Source: an uncultured Lachnospira sp.
GTDB lineage: Bacteria > Bacillota > Clostridia > Lachnospirales > Lachnospiraceae
DNA: 64,000 nt
Reading direction: 5' to 3'
Assembly (NCBI GenBank): GCA_910589305.1
Contig: CAJUTV010000012.1
Coordinates: 44,538-108,537, forward strand
Below, one piece after another: positions 1-8,392 of this stretch (positions are counted from its first letter, which is position 1; the number at the start of each line of letters is the position of its first letter). Made by a program: the position numbers and the translations under genes. The notes below the pieces were generated by a model, which had not been told where the DNA came from, ran no database searches, and worked only from the letters and a program-made list of their open reading frames with translations.

Positions 1-1042
1 TTACATATCGGAAAGTTTCATTTTGTCTATCCCTTATTTCATGGATACCTTCTATAAAACTTTTTTCTTCAGATATAACCGTTCTAAAAGGAAAACAATG
101 AATACGTGTTCCGCCTGACTTTTTTTCTAATAATGTCGCTCTTCTTGCATATGCTACTTGTAAACTAACATCATCATTATTATTTATTTTTTGAAGATAT
201 GTACGAATACCCATAATTAATAAACACTGCAATGACACATGATTATCTTCGCAAAACGTCATCAATCTTTTTGTAGGTTCTTCTTCCAAATGAAAAATAT
301 CAATAGCAGCAGCCATACTATCTGAACCTGTAGAAGCTGCCCGAAGATTCGGATTATTGGTAGCTTTTCTCATTTCCTCAAGCTTTTTTGGTCCACTAAT
401 TCCATTATAAATTGGCTCAGACTCTTCTATCAACTTATAAAAATAAGCCCTATCTCGCTCCTGTGCTTTACTGCCTGCCTCATATGCTAAATCTTTTTCT
501 ATCTGTTCAATATAAGAACGCATTTCTGCTGGATATGCAACACCTTCAAAATTTGCATTACAATACAACTCAATAATATCCTTAAGAAATAATATCAAGG
601 ACTGTGCATCTAAAAAACGATGGTCGCCTGCCACATATAAGCCTTGAAATCCATCAGGAGTCTTAATAATAACAACCTTATTCATCGGTTCATCTTCTTT
701 GTCAAATGCAACTCTTGTCCACTTTGTCATCGTAGCTTCAGCTTCTTCCATCGTTTGACCTGAAAAATCAACATATTCTATCGGACGTTCTTCCTTTGGA
801 ACAATATACTGATACCATTCTTTTTCTTTTTTATCATAAGCCATTCGCGCACGCATAGACTCACATCTATCATACGCTTTATATACTGCCTTGCGCAATT
901 CTTCAATATTCAACTCAAACTCTATTGTCAAACTAGTTCCAATCGTTAGTATTTCTTTACCAGGACAATACTGCGAATAAAAATTATGAAATTTTTGAGC
1001 TACTGTTAATGGGTATGTTTTATATCCTTTTCTTGTTTTCAT
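1..1042 (-). CDS. Condensation-domain-like acyltransferase, 3' end outside window
   Basis: The frame is open from an ATG at 1042 (GAAAGG site upstream) to the window edge, about 347 residues without a stop. The sequence resembles the condensation / wax-ester-synthase acyltransferase superfamily: an N-terminal half with a 'GDHRFLD' segment near residue 206 at the position of the HHxxxDG active site. The first His of the motif is Asp here, while the catalytic His and the Asp are kept. It is the third gene of an operon after an SCP2 protein and an alpha/beta hydrolase (gap 31 bp). An acyl-transfer role on a lipid-like substrate is inference; the family is moderately certain, the substrate unknown. 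Confidence 0.7.
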   Translation of the reverse strand, partial: MKTRKGYKTYPLTVAQKFHNFYSQYCPGKEILTIGTSLTIEFELNIEELRKAVYKAYDRCESMRARMAYDKKEKEWYQYIVPKEERPIEYVDFSGQTMEEAEATMTKWTRVAFDKEDEPMNKVVIIKTPDGFQGLYVAGDHRFLDAQSLILFLKDIIELYCNANFEGVAYPAEMRSYIEQIEKDLAYEAGSKAQERDRAYFYKLIEESEPIYNGISGPKKLEEMRKATNNPNLRAASTGSDSMAAAIDIFHLEEEPTKRLMTFCEDNHVSLQCLLIMGIRTYLQKINNNDDVSLQVAYARRATLLEKKSGGTRIHCFPFRTVISEEKSFIEGIHEIRDRQNETFRYV

Positions 1043-1073
1043 TATCTATCCTTTCATAATAAGATAAGTCTGC

Positions 1074-2045
1074 TTACTTATCTGACAATCTTGCTTCAAA
1101 TATTTCTTTTGAAAACTCTGTCAATGCATCTTCATACAAAGCCATCTCTTTATAATAGCTTTCTGCATGAGCAGCACCTTCTATAATTAGTTTCTTTTTA
1201 GACGACTGACAATTATCATATATCTCATGGCACATTTTACATGGTACAAATGTATCATTCGAGCCATGTATAAATAAGATAGGCACTTTTGCCTTTCTCA
1301 CCTCATTTTTGGCATTACACTCATCCATTCCATATCCCGCTAATCTCTTATTTAAAATATCAGCCCCTTGAATTGCTGGAAATGCTGGAAGATGATACAT
1401 ATCATTCAGCACATGCGTAAATACTTCTTTTGGCGATGTAAAGGCACAATCCGATACAATTCCTTTAACTTGACTTGGAAGTTCTAAGCCGCTTGTCATT
1501 AGAACGGTTGCACCGCCCATTGACGTGCCATAAAGCATAATTTGTACATCTTCTCCACACTCTTTAATGACCCAATCTATCCAAACCATAGCATCTTTTC
1601 TGTCTAAACATCCAAAGCCAATGTATTCACCTTCGCTGCTTCCATGCGCTCTGGCATCTGGCAATAAAATTCCATATCCATTATTTAGAAAATATTGTGA
1701 TATTGCTATATGATTGCTGAGCCCTTCACCTGTATAACCATGAAAACAAATCACTACTTTTTTAATGTTATCATCACTCTTAATGGAAGGAAAATATGTA
1801 GCATGTAATTTTAAGTCATCAAAAGAAGTTTGATAAACATCTTGATGCGGCTGTGCCAAAACAAACTTATTTCGCTCCTCCATAAGAGGCATATACTGCG
1901 ACCAATCTGTTCCTGACATTTTCATTGTGCGGTCTGTTTTTGCATTATTTCTCTTCATTGTTCTATTGTAAAAGTAAACAGTTTCTCCAACACCCACTAT
2001 TGCTAGAATACCTGCCGCCTTCACTATCTTTTTTAACACTTTCAT
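1074..2045 (-). CDS. Membrane-anchored alpha/beta hydrolase
   Basis: This 323-residue protein has an N-terminal hydrophobic segment (about residues 8-25) followed by an alpha/beta hydrolase fold: oxyanion region 'FHGYTGEG', nucleophile elbow 'YGTSMGG', acid in 'HGSNDTFVP' and catalytic His in 'GAAHAESY'. It is probably an esterase, lipase or peptidase acting at the outer face of the membrane. The start was placed at 2045 because GGAG lies 9 bp upstream; an in-frame TTG at 2060 is less likely. It sits between the SCP2 gene (27 bp) and the condensation-like gene (31 bp) and is probably co-transcribed with them under TetR control. The substrate is not predictable. Confidence 0.85.
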   Translation of the reverse strand: MKVLKKIVKAAGILAIVGVGETVYFYNRTMKRNNAKTDRTMKMSGTDWSQYMPLMEERNKFVLAQPHQDVYQTSFDDLKLHATYFPSIKSDDNIKKVVICFHGYTGEGLSNHIAISQYFLNNGYGILLPDARAHGSSEGEYIGFGCLDRKDAMVWIDWVIKECGEDVQIMLYGTSMGGATVLMTSGLELPSQVKGIVSDCAFTSPKEVFTHVLNDMYHLPAFPAIQGADILNKRLAGYGMDECNAKNEVRKAKVPILFIHGSNDTFVPCKMCHEIYDNCQSSKKKLIIEGAAHAESYYKEMALYEDALTEFSKEIFEARLSDK

Positions 2046-2072
2046 GCTCTTTTTCTCCAATCTATCAAAGTA

Positions 2073-2495
2073 TTACTTATCATCTTTCTTTGACATCTTC
2101 TTTGCCACCGCTCCTACAACCTTATCTGTTACTTTTTGTACAACCGTTTTATTACTTGCACAACCTTTTTTCATCTCAACAATTTCTTTAAATCTAAGCG
2201 CCTTTTCAATATTGCCTTCTACTTTAAGTTTCTTTTGCGTAAAAGCTTCTACTGGGTCTAGTTCTCCATCTGCTATTTTATCTAATATATCTGGAGTACA
2301 GGTAAACATAGCATCTCTGTCATAATACTCATATGGTTCTACATGAAGTGTTCCATCTTTTACCTCCACATAAAAAATCCCTCCAGCCTCATCATCTTCA
2401 ATATTAAACTGGAATGCTAAATGTTCCTGTATATCGCTTACATCTGCCCCCATAAATCTTCCCTTGAAACTTGTAAAATACTCTGCATATGTCAT
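2073..2495 (-). CDS. SCP2 sterol-carrier-like domain protein
   Basis: The 140-residue protein matches the SCP2 sterol-binding domain pattern: 'LAFQFNIEDDEAGGIFYVEVKDGTLHVEPYE'-type beta strands (first half shown only in part here), a 'FTCTPDILDKIADGELDPVEAF' helix region and 'KLKVEGNIEKALRF' near residue 105. SCP2 domains bind lipids or acyl-CoA in a hydrophobic tunnel. The C-terminus is Lys-rich. An AGGAGG site 7 bp upstream fixes the start. It is the first gene of an operon with a hydrolase and a condensation-like acyltransferase, and its promoter carries two TetR-type palindromes. A lipid-carrier role for the two enzymes is inference. Confidence 0.85.
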   Translation of the reverse strand: MTYAEYFTSFKGRFMGADVSDIQEHLAFQFNIEDDEAGGIFYVEVKDGTLHVEPYEYYDRDAMFTCTPDILDKIADGELDPVEAFTQKKLKVEGNIEKALRFKEIVEMKKGCASNKTVVQKVTDKVVGAVAKKMSKKDDK

Positions 2496-2512
2496 AATGC
2501 GCCTCCTATTTT

Positions 2513-2571
2513 TCGACCAACAGTCGATTTAATTCTTATCTAACATAACACATGTTTCGACTGATAGTCAA
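2513..2571 (-). promoter_or_regulatory. Promoter with two TetR-type operators upstream of SCP2 operon
   Basis: Two 15-bp palindromes share the pattern YCGACTNNNNGTCRA: 2513-2527 (TCGACCAACAGTCGA) and 2557-2571 (TCGACTGATAGTCAA). Read on the minus strand, the distal site includes a -35 box TTGACT, followed after 18 bp by TATGTT. One operator therefore covers the -35 box and the other lies downstream of the start point. A TetR-family gene is encoded divergently 390 bp away. Repression of the SCP2/hydrolase/acyltransferase operon by that regulator is inference from this arrangement. Confidence 0.65.
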
Positions 2572-2635
2572 CCACTATTTTATAAAATTTATAAGTTGTC
2601 AATTTATTTACAAATTTTAGAATAAATATTATATT

Positions 2636-2752
2636 TTAACCTTATCAAGGAAATCTTCCACTTCCATGCCACAAAGACATAAATGGGAGGGTCTTGCGCT
2701 GTGACAGAAATTTGATGGTTTTAGCAAATAGTGCAACGGATTGTAAATATCC
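2636..2752 (-). repeat. Family A repeat, decayed copy (reverse orientation)
   Basis: Read on the minus strand this stretch follows the family A consensus: a GGATATTTACAATCCG hairpin start, a CTTGC block, a decayed CCC...TTATG.CTTTG..GCAT.GAAGTGG hairpin and the terminal TTCCTTGAT.AGGTTAAAA. Many substitutions and loss of inner pairing suggest an old copy. The rest of the interval up to 2958 holds the TetR gene's upstream region, including an inverted repeat TTACTAAT (2876-2883) / ATTAGTAA (2899-2906). Confidence 0.65.
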
Positions 2753-2958
2753 TCTTTAACTAAATTATAAATAGCATGGTAAAATTGTTACAATAATTTA
2801 ACATATTTACATTTACTTAATCAGAGAGTAAAATGCTATCATAAATAAAAAATAAATTTTATTATATACACTTGATTACTAATCTCTATTCTGTGGTTAT
2901 TAGTAAACATATTAATTAGAGAATCATTGAAGACAAACAAGAAAGGTAATAGAGATTT

Positions 2959-3573
2959 ATGCCGGATTTAAAAAAATATGAAAAAATACTTGATTCTTTG
3001 CAACAATTGCTTGAACAAAAAAATATTCAAAATATATCTGTCAGTGAAATTGCTAGTAATGCTGGCATGGGAAAAGGAAGTATTTATTATTATTTTCCAT
3101 CAAAAAATGCAATCGTTGAAGCACTTATAAAAAGAAATTATGAAAAACCATTGCAAATTGCCAAACATCTTGTTTCACAGTCTGATATTTCACCTTTTAC
3201 ACGCATGGCTATGTTATTTCAAGCATGTCGCAATTCATCTTCTGCATTTTTAAATCAGAATAATGCTGCAGAAATTTCAGATGCACAAAATCAAGCATTA
3301 CTGCATCAAAAATATTTAAACTATTTAATATCCGAATTAAAACCAGAATTAGCAGAAATTATAAAACAAGGTATAGAACGGGGAGAAATTCATTTTGATT
3401 ATCCTGAAGCACTCTCAGAGATTGTTCTAATTGTTATTGCTATAAAATTAGACAATTCTTTTATTCCTTCAACTCAACAAGAGACAGAAAACACGCTCAA
3501 GGGGCTTATATCTCTTCTTGAGCGTGGTACTGGCGTACCTAATGGCACGCTTAGTTATTTATCATTAATATAA
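2959..3573 (+). CDS. TetR/AcrR-family transcriptional regulator
   Basis: The 204-residue protein has an N-terminal TetR helix-turn-helix: 'ISVSEIASNAGMGKGSIYYYFPSK' pattern around residues 25-48, followed by an all-helical ligand-binding region typical of the family in length. It is divergent from the SCP2 operon, whose promoter contains two palindromes of suitable size, so that operon is its likely target; autoregulation is also possible. A 10-bp perfect inverted repeat (3492-3501 / 3517-3526) lies inside the last codons and could act as part of a terminator. The inducer is unknown. Confidence 0.9.
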   Translation: MPDLKKYEKILDSLQQLLEQKNIQNISVSEIASNAGMGKGSIYYYFPSKNAIVEALIKRNYEKPLQIAKHLVSQSDISPFTRMAMLFQACRNSSSAFLNQNNAAEISDAQNQALLHQKYLNYLISELKPELAEIIKQGIERGEIHFDYPEALSEIVLIVIAIKLDNSFIPSTQQETENTLKGLISLLERGTGVPNGTLSYLSLI

Positions 3574-3579
3574 ATTCAA

Positions 3580-5340
3580 TTATAATATTGCTTTTTCAGA
3601 ATATTGTTTTTCCAACTGTGAAAAAAATTCTCTTTTAGGCATTGGCTTTGCGTAATAGTATCCTTGTACTTGGTCGCAGCCAATGCTTTGTAACACTTCT
3701 ATCTGTTCTTTTGTCTCAACCCCCTCTGCCAAAAGCCCTAAATTTAACTTTTCTGCCATCAGGACAATATGTTCTAATATTAACTTTCCTTTATCTGAAA
3801 CCATCATATTTTCTATAAACTTCTTATCCAATTTTATAACATCAAAAGGTGTCTCAAGAAGAATATTTAAAGAAGAATATCCACTTCCAAAATCGTCCAT
3901 AAGCAATTTAAAGCCTTCATCTTTTAATTCTAATGCCTTTAGACTAATTTGCTGGTCATCTGCTGTCTCTGTTATCTCTAACTCTAATAGCCGTTTGGGA
4001 ATATGATAACTTTTTATTAAATTATCCAACACATCAATACATTCATTATCTTGCAGATGGATTCTTGAAACATTGACTGACACTGGGCATGTGTTTATTC
4101 CTGAATCAACACATTTTCTTATAAAACGACAAGCCTCTTCCCATATATAATAATCAACTTTTCTAATAAATCCATTCTCTTCAATAATAGGAATAAATTG
4201 ATTTGGAAAAATCATGCCGCGTTCTGGATGACACCATCTTACCAACGCCTCTGCACCTATAATCTCATTTTTAGAAATGCTATACTTTGGTTGAAGATAC
4301 ATCATAAATTGTCGTTCATTAATTGCCGTTTGAATACTCTCTTCAATAAATTTCCGATTATATAATGATTCCTTAAACTGCTCCTTATAAAATACAATAT
4401 TTGTTACGATGTTATTTTTAGCTGCTTTTCTTGCCATAGCAGCACGGTCTTCCATCTGTCTTAATTCCATACTTTCATCTTCAACAGTATAAACACCATA
4501 CGATAGCTGTATCTTTACATCTTTAAAACTACTAATTTCATGGTCAAGTTTATTGATAAACGCAATGAGTTCCTCTTCCTCTTCATATTCTGTCACAACC
4601 ATAAATACATCACTGCGCAAATTAATAAATAATTTGTCTTTTCCACAGCATTCTTCCAACTTTTTTAGAATAAAGTCTAAAACTTCATTTCCAAATCGTT
4701 CCCCATAAATATCATTAATAATTTTAAATTTGCGAATATCAAATTGAATAAATCCAACTTCTTTTGAACAAGTATATAACAGATTATTAATATTTCTTCT
4801 AAAATTATGTAATTTACTGGTACGTTTAATCACACTTTTTAATTCTTCGTCTTTTAAAATATCTTCTAAATTGACACTATTTTGTGCTTTATACCTCAAA
4901 TAATCTGCTAACATATCTTCTAATATGCTAATACTAACCGCCATTGCTTTGGGACATTTTTGCAAGATTAATTTTTCTTTACGAATAATTGCCATATCTT
5001 CTGGCTTTGATATATCTTTACCCAAAATATCCCTACAGTATACTTTGCCATTCATCTGTTTTGTAAAACGCTGTATAAATTCATCTGTTTTTTTATTTCC
5101 ATAAACCTCTTGTTCTCTATCCTGTGCATCATAAAACCCTAAAGCTAATCCCAGCACTAACAATGAAGCAGTAATACAGCCACAAGTTCCGCCTTGACGC
5201 ATACCTGCGCCAAAACATGTACTTATCTTAAATGCTGTTTTTATATCAAAACCAAAATCTTGTGCAAAAGCACCAAATAATGCCTGAGAACAATGATATT
5301 GCTGTTGTAAAAGTTGTTCAGCTTTCTCCAAATGCGTCAT
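3580..5340 (-). CDS. C_GCAxxG_C_C - degenerate GGDEF - EAL c-di-GMP phosphodiesterase
   Basis: This 586-residue cytosolic protein combines three parts. Residues 1-150 look like the C_GCAxxG_C_C putative redox family, with 'CFGAGMRQGGTCG' at about 42-54 and other spaced cysteines. Residues 190-310 are a GGDEF-like domain in which the signature reads RSDVF, so no cyclase activity is expected. Residues 330-580 are an EAL domain with its key blocks present: EALVRW, NVSRIHL, ELEITET, DDFGSGYSSL, KLDKKFI and AEGVET. It should hydrolyse c-di-GMP, perhaps gated by a metal or redox signal sensed at the N-terminus (inference). The start has GGAGGG upstream. It is a single gene, convergent with the TetR gene. 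Confidence 0.9.
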   Translation of the reverse strand: MTHLEKAEQLLQQQYHCSQALFGAFAQDFGFDIKTAFKISTCFGAGMRQGGTCGCITASLLVLGLALGFYDAQDREQEVYGNKKTDEFIQRFTKQMNGKVYCRDILGKDISKPEDMAIIRKEKLILQKCPKAMAVSISILEDMLADYLRYKAQNSVNLEDILKDEELKSVIKRTSKLHNFRRNINNLLYTCSKEVGFIQFDIRKFKIINDIYGERFGNEVLDFILKKLEECCGKDKLFINLRSDVFMVVTEYEEEEELIAFINKLDHEISSFKDVKIQLSYGVYTVEDESMELRQMEDRAAMARKAAKNNIVTNIVFYKEQFKESLYNRKFIEESIQTAINERQFMMYLQPKYSISKNEIIGAEALVRWCHPERGMIFPNQFIPIIEENGFIRKVDYYIWEEACRFIRKCVDSGINTCPVSVNVSRIHLQDNECIDVLDNLIKSYHIPKRLLELEITETADDQQISLKALELKDEGFKLLMDDFGSGYSSLNILLETPFDVIKLDKKFIENMMVSDKGKLILEHIVLMAEKLNLGLLAEGVETKEQIEVLQSIGCDQVQGYYYAKPMPKREFFSQLEKQYSEKAIL

Positions 5341-5630
5341 ACAATTCCCTCCATTTCCTTAGCCCTCAAATAAGAATTTTTTAATTATTATTTTACTGAC
5401 ATACAAACTTTGTTAATATTTTACCAAATTTAGAAGGTATTGTGAAGCTAAAAATATACAAAATAGATAAAGTATTATATTATAAATACTTTTTCTTATT
5501 ATGTTAAATATTTTAACATTTAAATATATTTTATTGCATATTAAAAAACGGCAAAATTATAACTAATTTACCGTTTTTTAATATAATTTCAGATATGTTT
5601 TTATTTTTTCAATTTATATTTAATGTAGTC

Positions 5631-5771
5631 AAAGCGGATATTTACAATCCGCTATGCTACTTGCTTGGGTGTTTGACACCCTAACCTCATAGCTACTATC
5701 GTAACGCAAGTCCCCACCCCCACTTATGCCTTTGCAGCATTGAAGTGGGGGACTTCCTTGATGAGGTTAAA
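5631..5771 (+). repeat. Family A repeat, full-length copy
   Basis: This is a 140-bp intergenic element. It contains a GCGGAT/ATCCGC hairpin, a GGGTGT/ACACCC hairpin, an AACCTCAT block that pairs with the terminal ATGAGGTT, and a strong AAGTCCCCAC/GTGGGG(G)ACTT stem around TATGCCTTTGCAGCATTGAA. It is near-identical over much of its length to the copy at 22878. The rest of the gap 5341-5630 is very AT-rich; a short inverted repeat AAAAAACGG/CCGTTTTTTA near 5543-5580 is the only other structure seen. Confidence 0.85.
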
Positions 5772-5785
5772 ATATATCTATTTTC

Positions 5786-6232
5786 TTAGTTTTTATGTCC
5801 CATCAATTCTTTCATTTCTTCTGTCGTATCAACAACAGGAATTATCTTGCAAAAATCTTGTATGTCTATATTTTTATAATATTCTTTTACAGCCGCTGTA
5901 ATTAATTCCAGAGAAACAATATCTCTTTCCATAGGTGTAAAATCTCCATAAGGCGTACTGAACTTAATGCGCTGTAATTTATCTTTTTTATCACTATTAA
6001 TTAGAGAATAACAGCAAAAATCTTTATCATCAAAATATCTCCAAACTTCTGCAATATACTCATTACCTATTCCATAAAATTGTAAAAATCCATTTTCCGA
6101 ATTTAAGATAACAAAATCTTCCTCTCCATATTTAATCATCATTATATAATGGTCAATATCTTCATAAGACACATCTTTTATTTTTTTTCCTGATGCAAGC
6201 TCAACATCAATTGTACGATAATTTTCTCTCAT
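5786..6232 (-). CDS. Hypothetical protein, 148 aa
   Basis: I do not recognise this protein. It is 148 residues, acidic, without signal peptide or membrane segment, and has a mixed alpha/beta composition with a central 'YFDDKDFCCYSLINSDKKDK' region. The ATG overlaps the stop of the preceding gene in an ATGA, with GGTG 7 bp upstream, so the two are translationally coupled. Small coupled cytosolic pairs of this kind are often immunity-type genes, but nothing here proves that. Confidence 0.75.
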   Translation of the reverse strand: MRENYRTIDVELASGKKIKDVSYEDIDHYIMMIKYGEEDFVILNSENGFLQFYGIGNEYIAEVWRYFDDKDFCCYSLINSDKKDKLQRIKFSTPYGDFTPMERDIVSLELITAAVKEYYKNIDIQDFCKIIPVVDTTEEMKELMGHKN

Positions 6233-6636
6233 ATCAATTCACCTTTACCAATTAAAAATGCTATATCACAAAAACTTTTCACACTATCTTGTGCTCCGTA
6301 TAAAATCCTTTTATGTGCTTTTGTAATAGGAGACATACTATTTTTTTCATCTTTTTGAAGAACTGGCAGACTATCTACTACAAGCCAATCATATCCATTA
6401 TCTTTAAGTTGAAGCCTCAATAATGTTTCACCTATATAAACACCAAAATAAACCGCTAAATTCCATAAAATATTTTCGCCTTCTTCTCCACTGTAATCCT
6501 CAATATGTTCATTATAATACCCTAAAATATCATCAACCTTTTTAAGGCTTTCTTGTGAAAAATCAAGGTCTACATCATTCTTTGCTTTTGCATGGGCAAC
6601 AGCTCTATCTGCCATTTGCTTATAATTAATATCCAT
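6229..6636 (-). CDS. Hypothetical protein, 135 aa
   Basis: I do not recognise this protein. It is soluble and predicted to be mainly helical with a conserved-looking core 'LWNLAVYFGVYIGETLLRLQLKDNGYDW' (shown in part), reminiscent in composition of small immunity or housekeeping proteins of Firmicutes. The start at 6636 is chosen because AAAGGAGA lies immediately upstream; a longer frame reaching 6672 has no such site. It is the first gene of a two-gene operon with the 148-residue gene, overlapping it by 4 bp. Confidence 0.75.
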   Translation of the reverse strand: MDINYKQMADRAVAHAKAKNDVDLDFSQESLKKVDDILGYYNEHIEDYSGEEGENILWNLAVYFGVYIGETLLRLQLKDNGYDWLVVDSLPVLQKDEKNSMSPITKAHKRILYGAQDSVKSFCDIAFLIGKGELI

Positions 6637-6691
6637 TCTTTCTCCTTTACAATGATAAATATTGTCAAGCAAATATTCACAATCAACTTTC

Positions 6692-7948
6692 CTATTTATT
6701 CAATGAAAATGTCACTAAAACGGCACCATCACCAAGCTTTTCCTTTAAATTTTCACTGTCTTTAATCTTTGCAAGTCTGGTAAAATTCCATGTATTTGTA
6801 TCATAATATATGGTTATGCTATTTCCTTGATATAAAATAATATCACCAGGCTTTGCAGTAATTTGCATATCATTTCTAGGAAGTGTGGTTTCAAGTGAAC
6901 CAACCTTTTCAAAGTTACCATAATCACTCATATTTATTGTAATTGGTGCTTTTTTTAATAATTCTTTAAAAGCATCTGCTGAACTATTCTTTTCAAATAT
7001 AGCCTCTAACTGATATTGTCCAAATGAAATTTTCAAAGTCTGCTCCTCCTTATTTGTAGCATCTTCTGGCTTTATTGTGCTATTTGTTGTACTTTGCACT
7101 TCAGGCTTCGCATCATTTATTCCAAAAGAATGTATCCATTGTTGCAATTCTTGTGTTGACGTATTTGCAGAAAATCGTTTTCCTTCAAGCCATTTTGTAG
7201 TATTATTACAACATTTTTCAAGATTTTTGGCACTATTTCCAATTGAGCTGCTTCCTGATGTGCAAAACGGAAGAATTGTTTTATTAGAAAAATCATAGCT
7301 TTCCAAAAAAGTATAAATTATTTTAGGAGCTTGTCCCCACCAAATTGGGTATGCTAATATAATTAAATCATATTGTTTTATATTTTGTATACTTCCAAGA
7401 ATAACTGGTCTGGCATTCTCATCATTTTGTTCAATATTTGCACGGCTATCGCTATTGTTATAATTTAAATCCTCACTGCTATATGGATTTTGAGGTGTAA
7501 TTTCATATAAATCTGCATCCAATATCTGTGCTGTTTGCTCTGCTAATTTTTTTGTTGTCCCTGTAGCAGAAAAATAAGCTACAAGCTTTTTATTTTCTTT
7601 TTCTGGTATCGTTGGTATCGTTGGAATTTCGCTATCTATGCCAAGATTTATATCCATTCCAGACAAAAATTTCATAAGAATAACTGCATCTGAAATATCA
7701 ATTTCACCATCTGCATTAACATCTCCAACGAATTTATCAACAGTAATTCCCGCTACATGTGCTAAATATTTTTTTAATATAACGCCATCTGATATATTAA
7801 TATCACCATTTTTATCAATATCACCACATCTTATGTTATCATTTAATTCTGTACATTGTACTTTTACCACATTTAATATACACAAAAAAAGAACAAATAT
7901 CAATGCCAATGGTAATATTTTCAACATAAATTTATTTTTATTTTTCAT
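6692..7948 (-). CDS. Secreted dockerin - flavodoxin - cyclophilin-like protein
   Basis: The 418-residue protein begins with a signal peptide (hydrophobic core about 10-28). Residues 37-96 form a type I dockerin with two calcium-loop repeats, DIDKNGDINISDGVILKKYL and DVNADGEIDISDAVILMKFL. Residues 115-290 are a flavodoxin_4-type domain, with 'YFSATGTTKKLAE' as the FMN phosphate loop and 'YPIWWGQAPK' as an isoalloxazine loop. Residues 305-418 resemble the cyclophilin-like domain often fused to such flavodoxins. GGAGG precedes the ATG at 7948; the longer frame to 7987 lacks one. A dockerin suggests attachment to a cohesin-bearing partner outside the cell, an unusual place for a flavodoxin. Electron partner unknown. 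Confidence 0.88.
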   Translation of the reverse strand: MKNKNKFMLKILPLALIFVLFLCILNVVKVQCTELNDNIRCGDIDKNGDINISDGVILKKYLAHVAGITVDKFVGDVNADGEIDISDAVILMKFLSGMDINLGIDSEIPTIPTIPEKENKKLVAYFSATGTTKKLAEQTAQILDADLYEITPQNPYSSEDLNYNNSDSRANIEQNDENARPVILGSIQNIKQYDLIILAYPIWWGQAPKIIYTFLESYDFSNKTILPFCTSGSSSIGNSAKNLEKCCNNTTKWLEGKRFSANTSTQELQQWIHSFGINDAKPEVQSTTNSTIKPEDATNKEEQTLKISFGQYQLEAIFEKNSSADAFKELLKKAPITINMSDYGNFEKVGSLETTLPRNDMQITAKPGDIILYQGNSITIYYDTNTWNFTRLAKIKDSENLKEKLGDGAVLVTFSLNK

Positions 7949-8322
7949 AAATAATCCTCCATTCTTATTTAACTTGCAAATTAACAAACACCTTTTTAGA
8001 CCTATATTCTATTAATAATATTATGTAACCTTCAACTACAATTCACAAAACATTTATTATGTTTCTTGCTAGTAAAAAATAATGTATTTACTTACTTGTA
8101 AAAAAAAATATAAATATATATTTTACTTTTAACAATACATAGCTAAACTGTTACATATAAATTATTATATTTTATATTCTAAAATATTACCAATACCTAT
8201 ATTGTATTGATAGATATGCTTTTAACAAATGGCAGGTATCTTTATTTTTATTCTTTGCAAAATCTTCTATACTAAAAAACAGATTCCACGCTTTATAAGT
8301 TATCCTTATATTAACTAAAAAA
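7949..8322. other. Intergenic region, no gene seen
   Basis: This AT-rich interval lies upstream of the dockerin-flavodoxin gene and must hold its promoter. No gene, operator or riboswitch could be recognised; only the terminator at its right edge is clear. Confidence 0.6.
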
Positions 8323-8347
8323 GGAAGGCTGCATAAAACAGCCTTCC
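8323..8347 (-). terminator. Rho-independent terminator of pectate lyase operon
   Basis: A perfect 9-bp stem GGAAGGCTG/CAGCCTTCC with a 7-nt loop is followed, on the minus strand, by TTTTTTAG. It lies 46 bp after the stop of the anchored PL10 gene. Confidence 0.9.
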
Positions 8348-8392
8348 CTTCTCGTTATTATTATATATAATAACTATTAATATTATTTTTTA

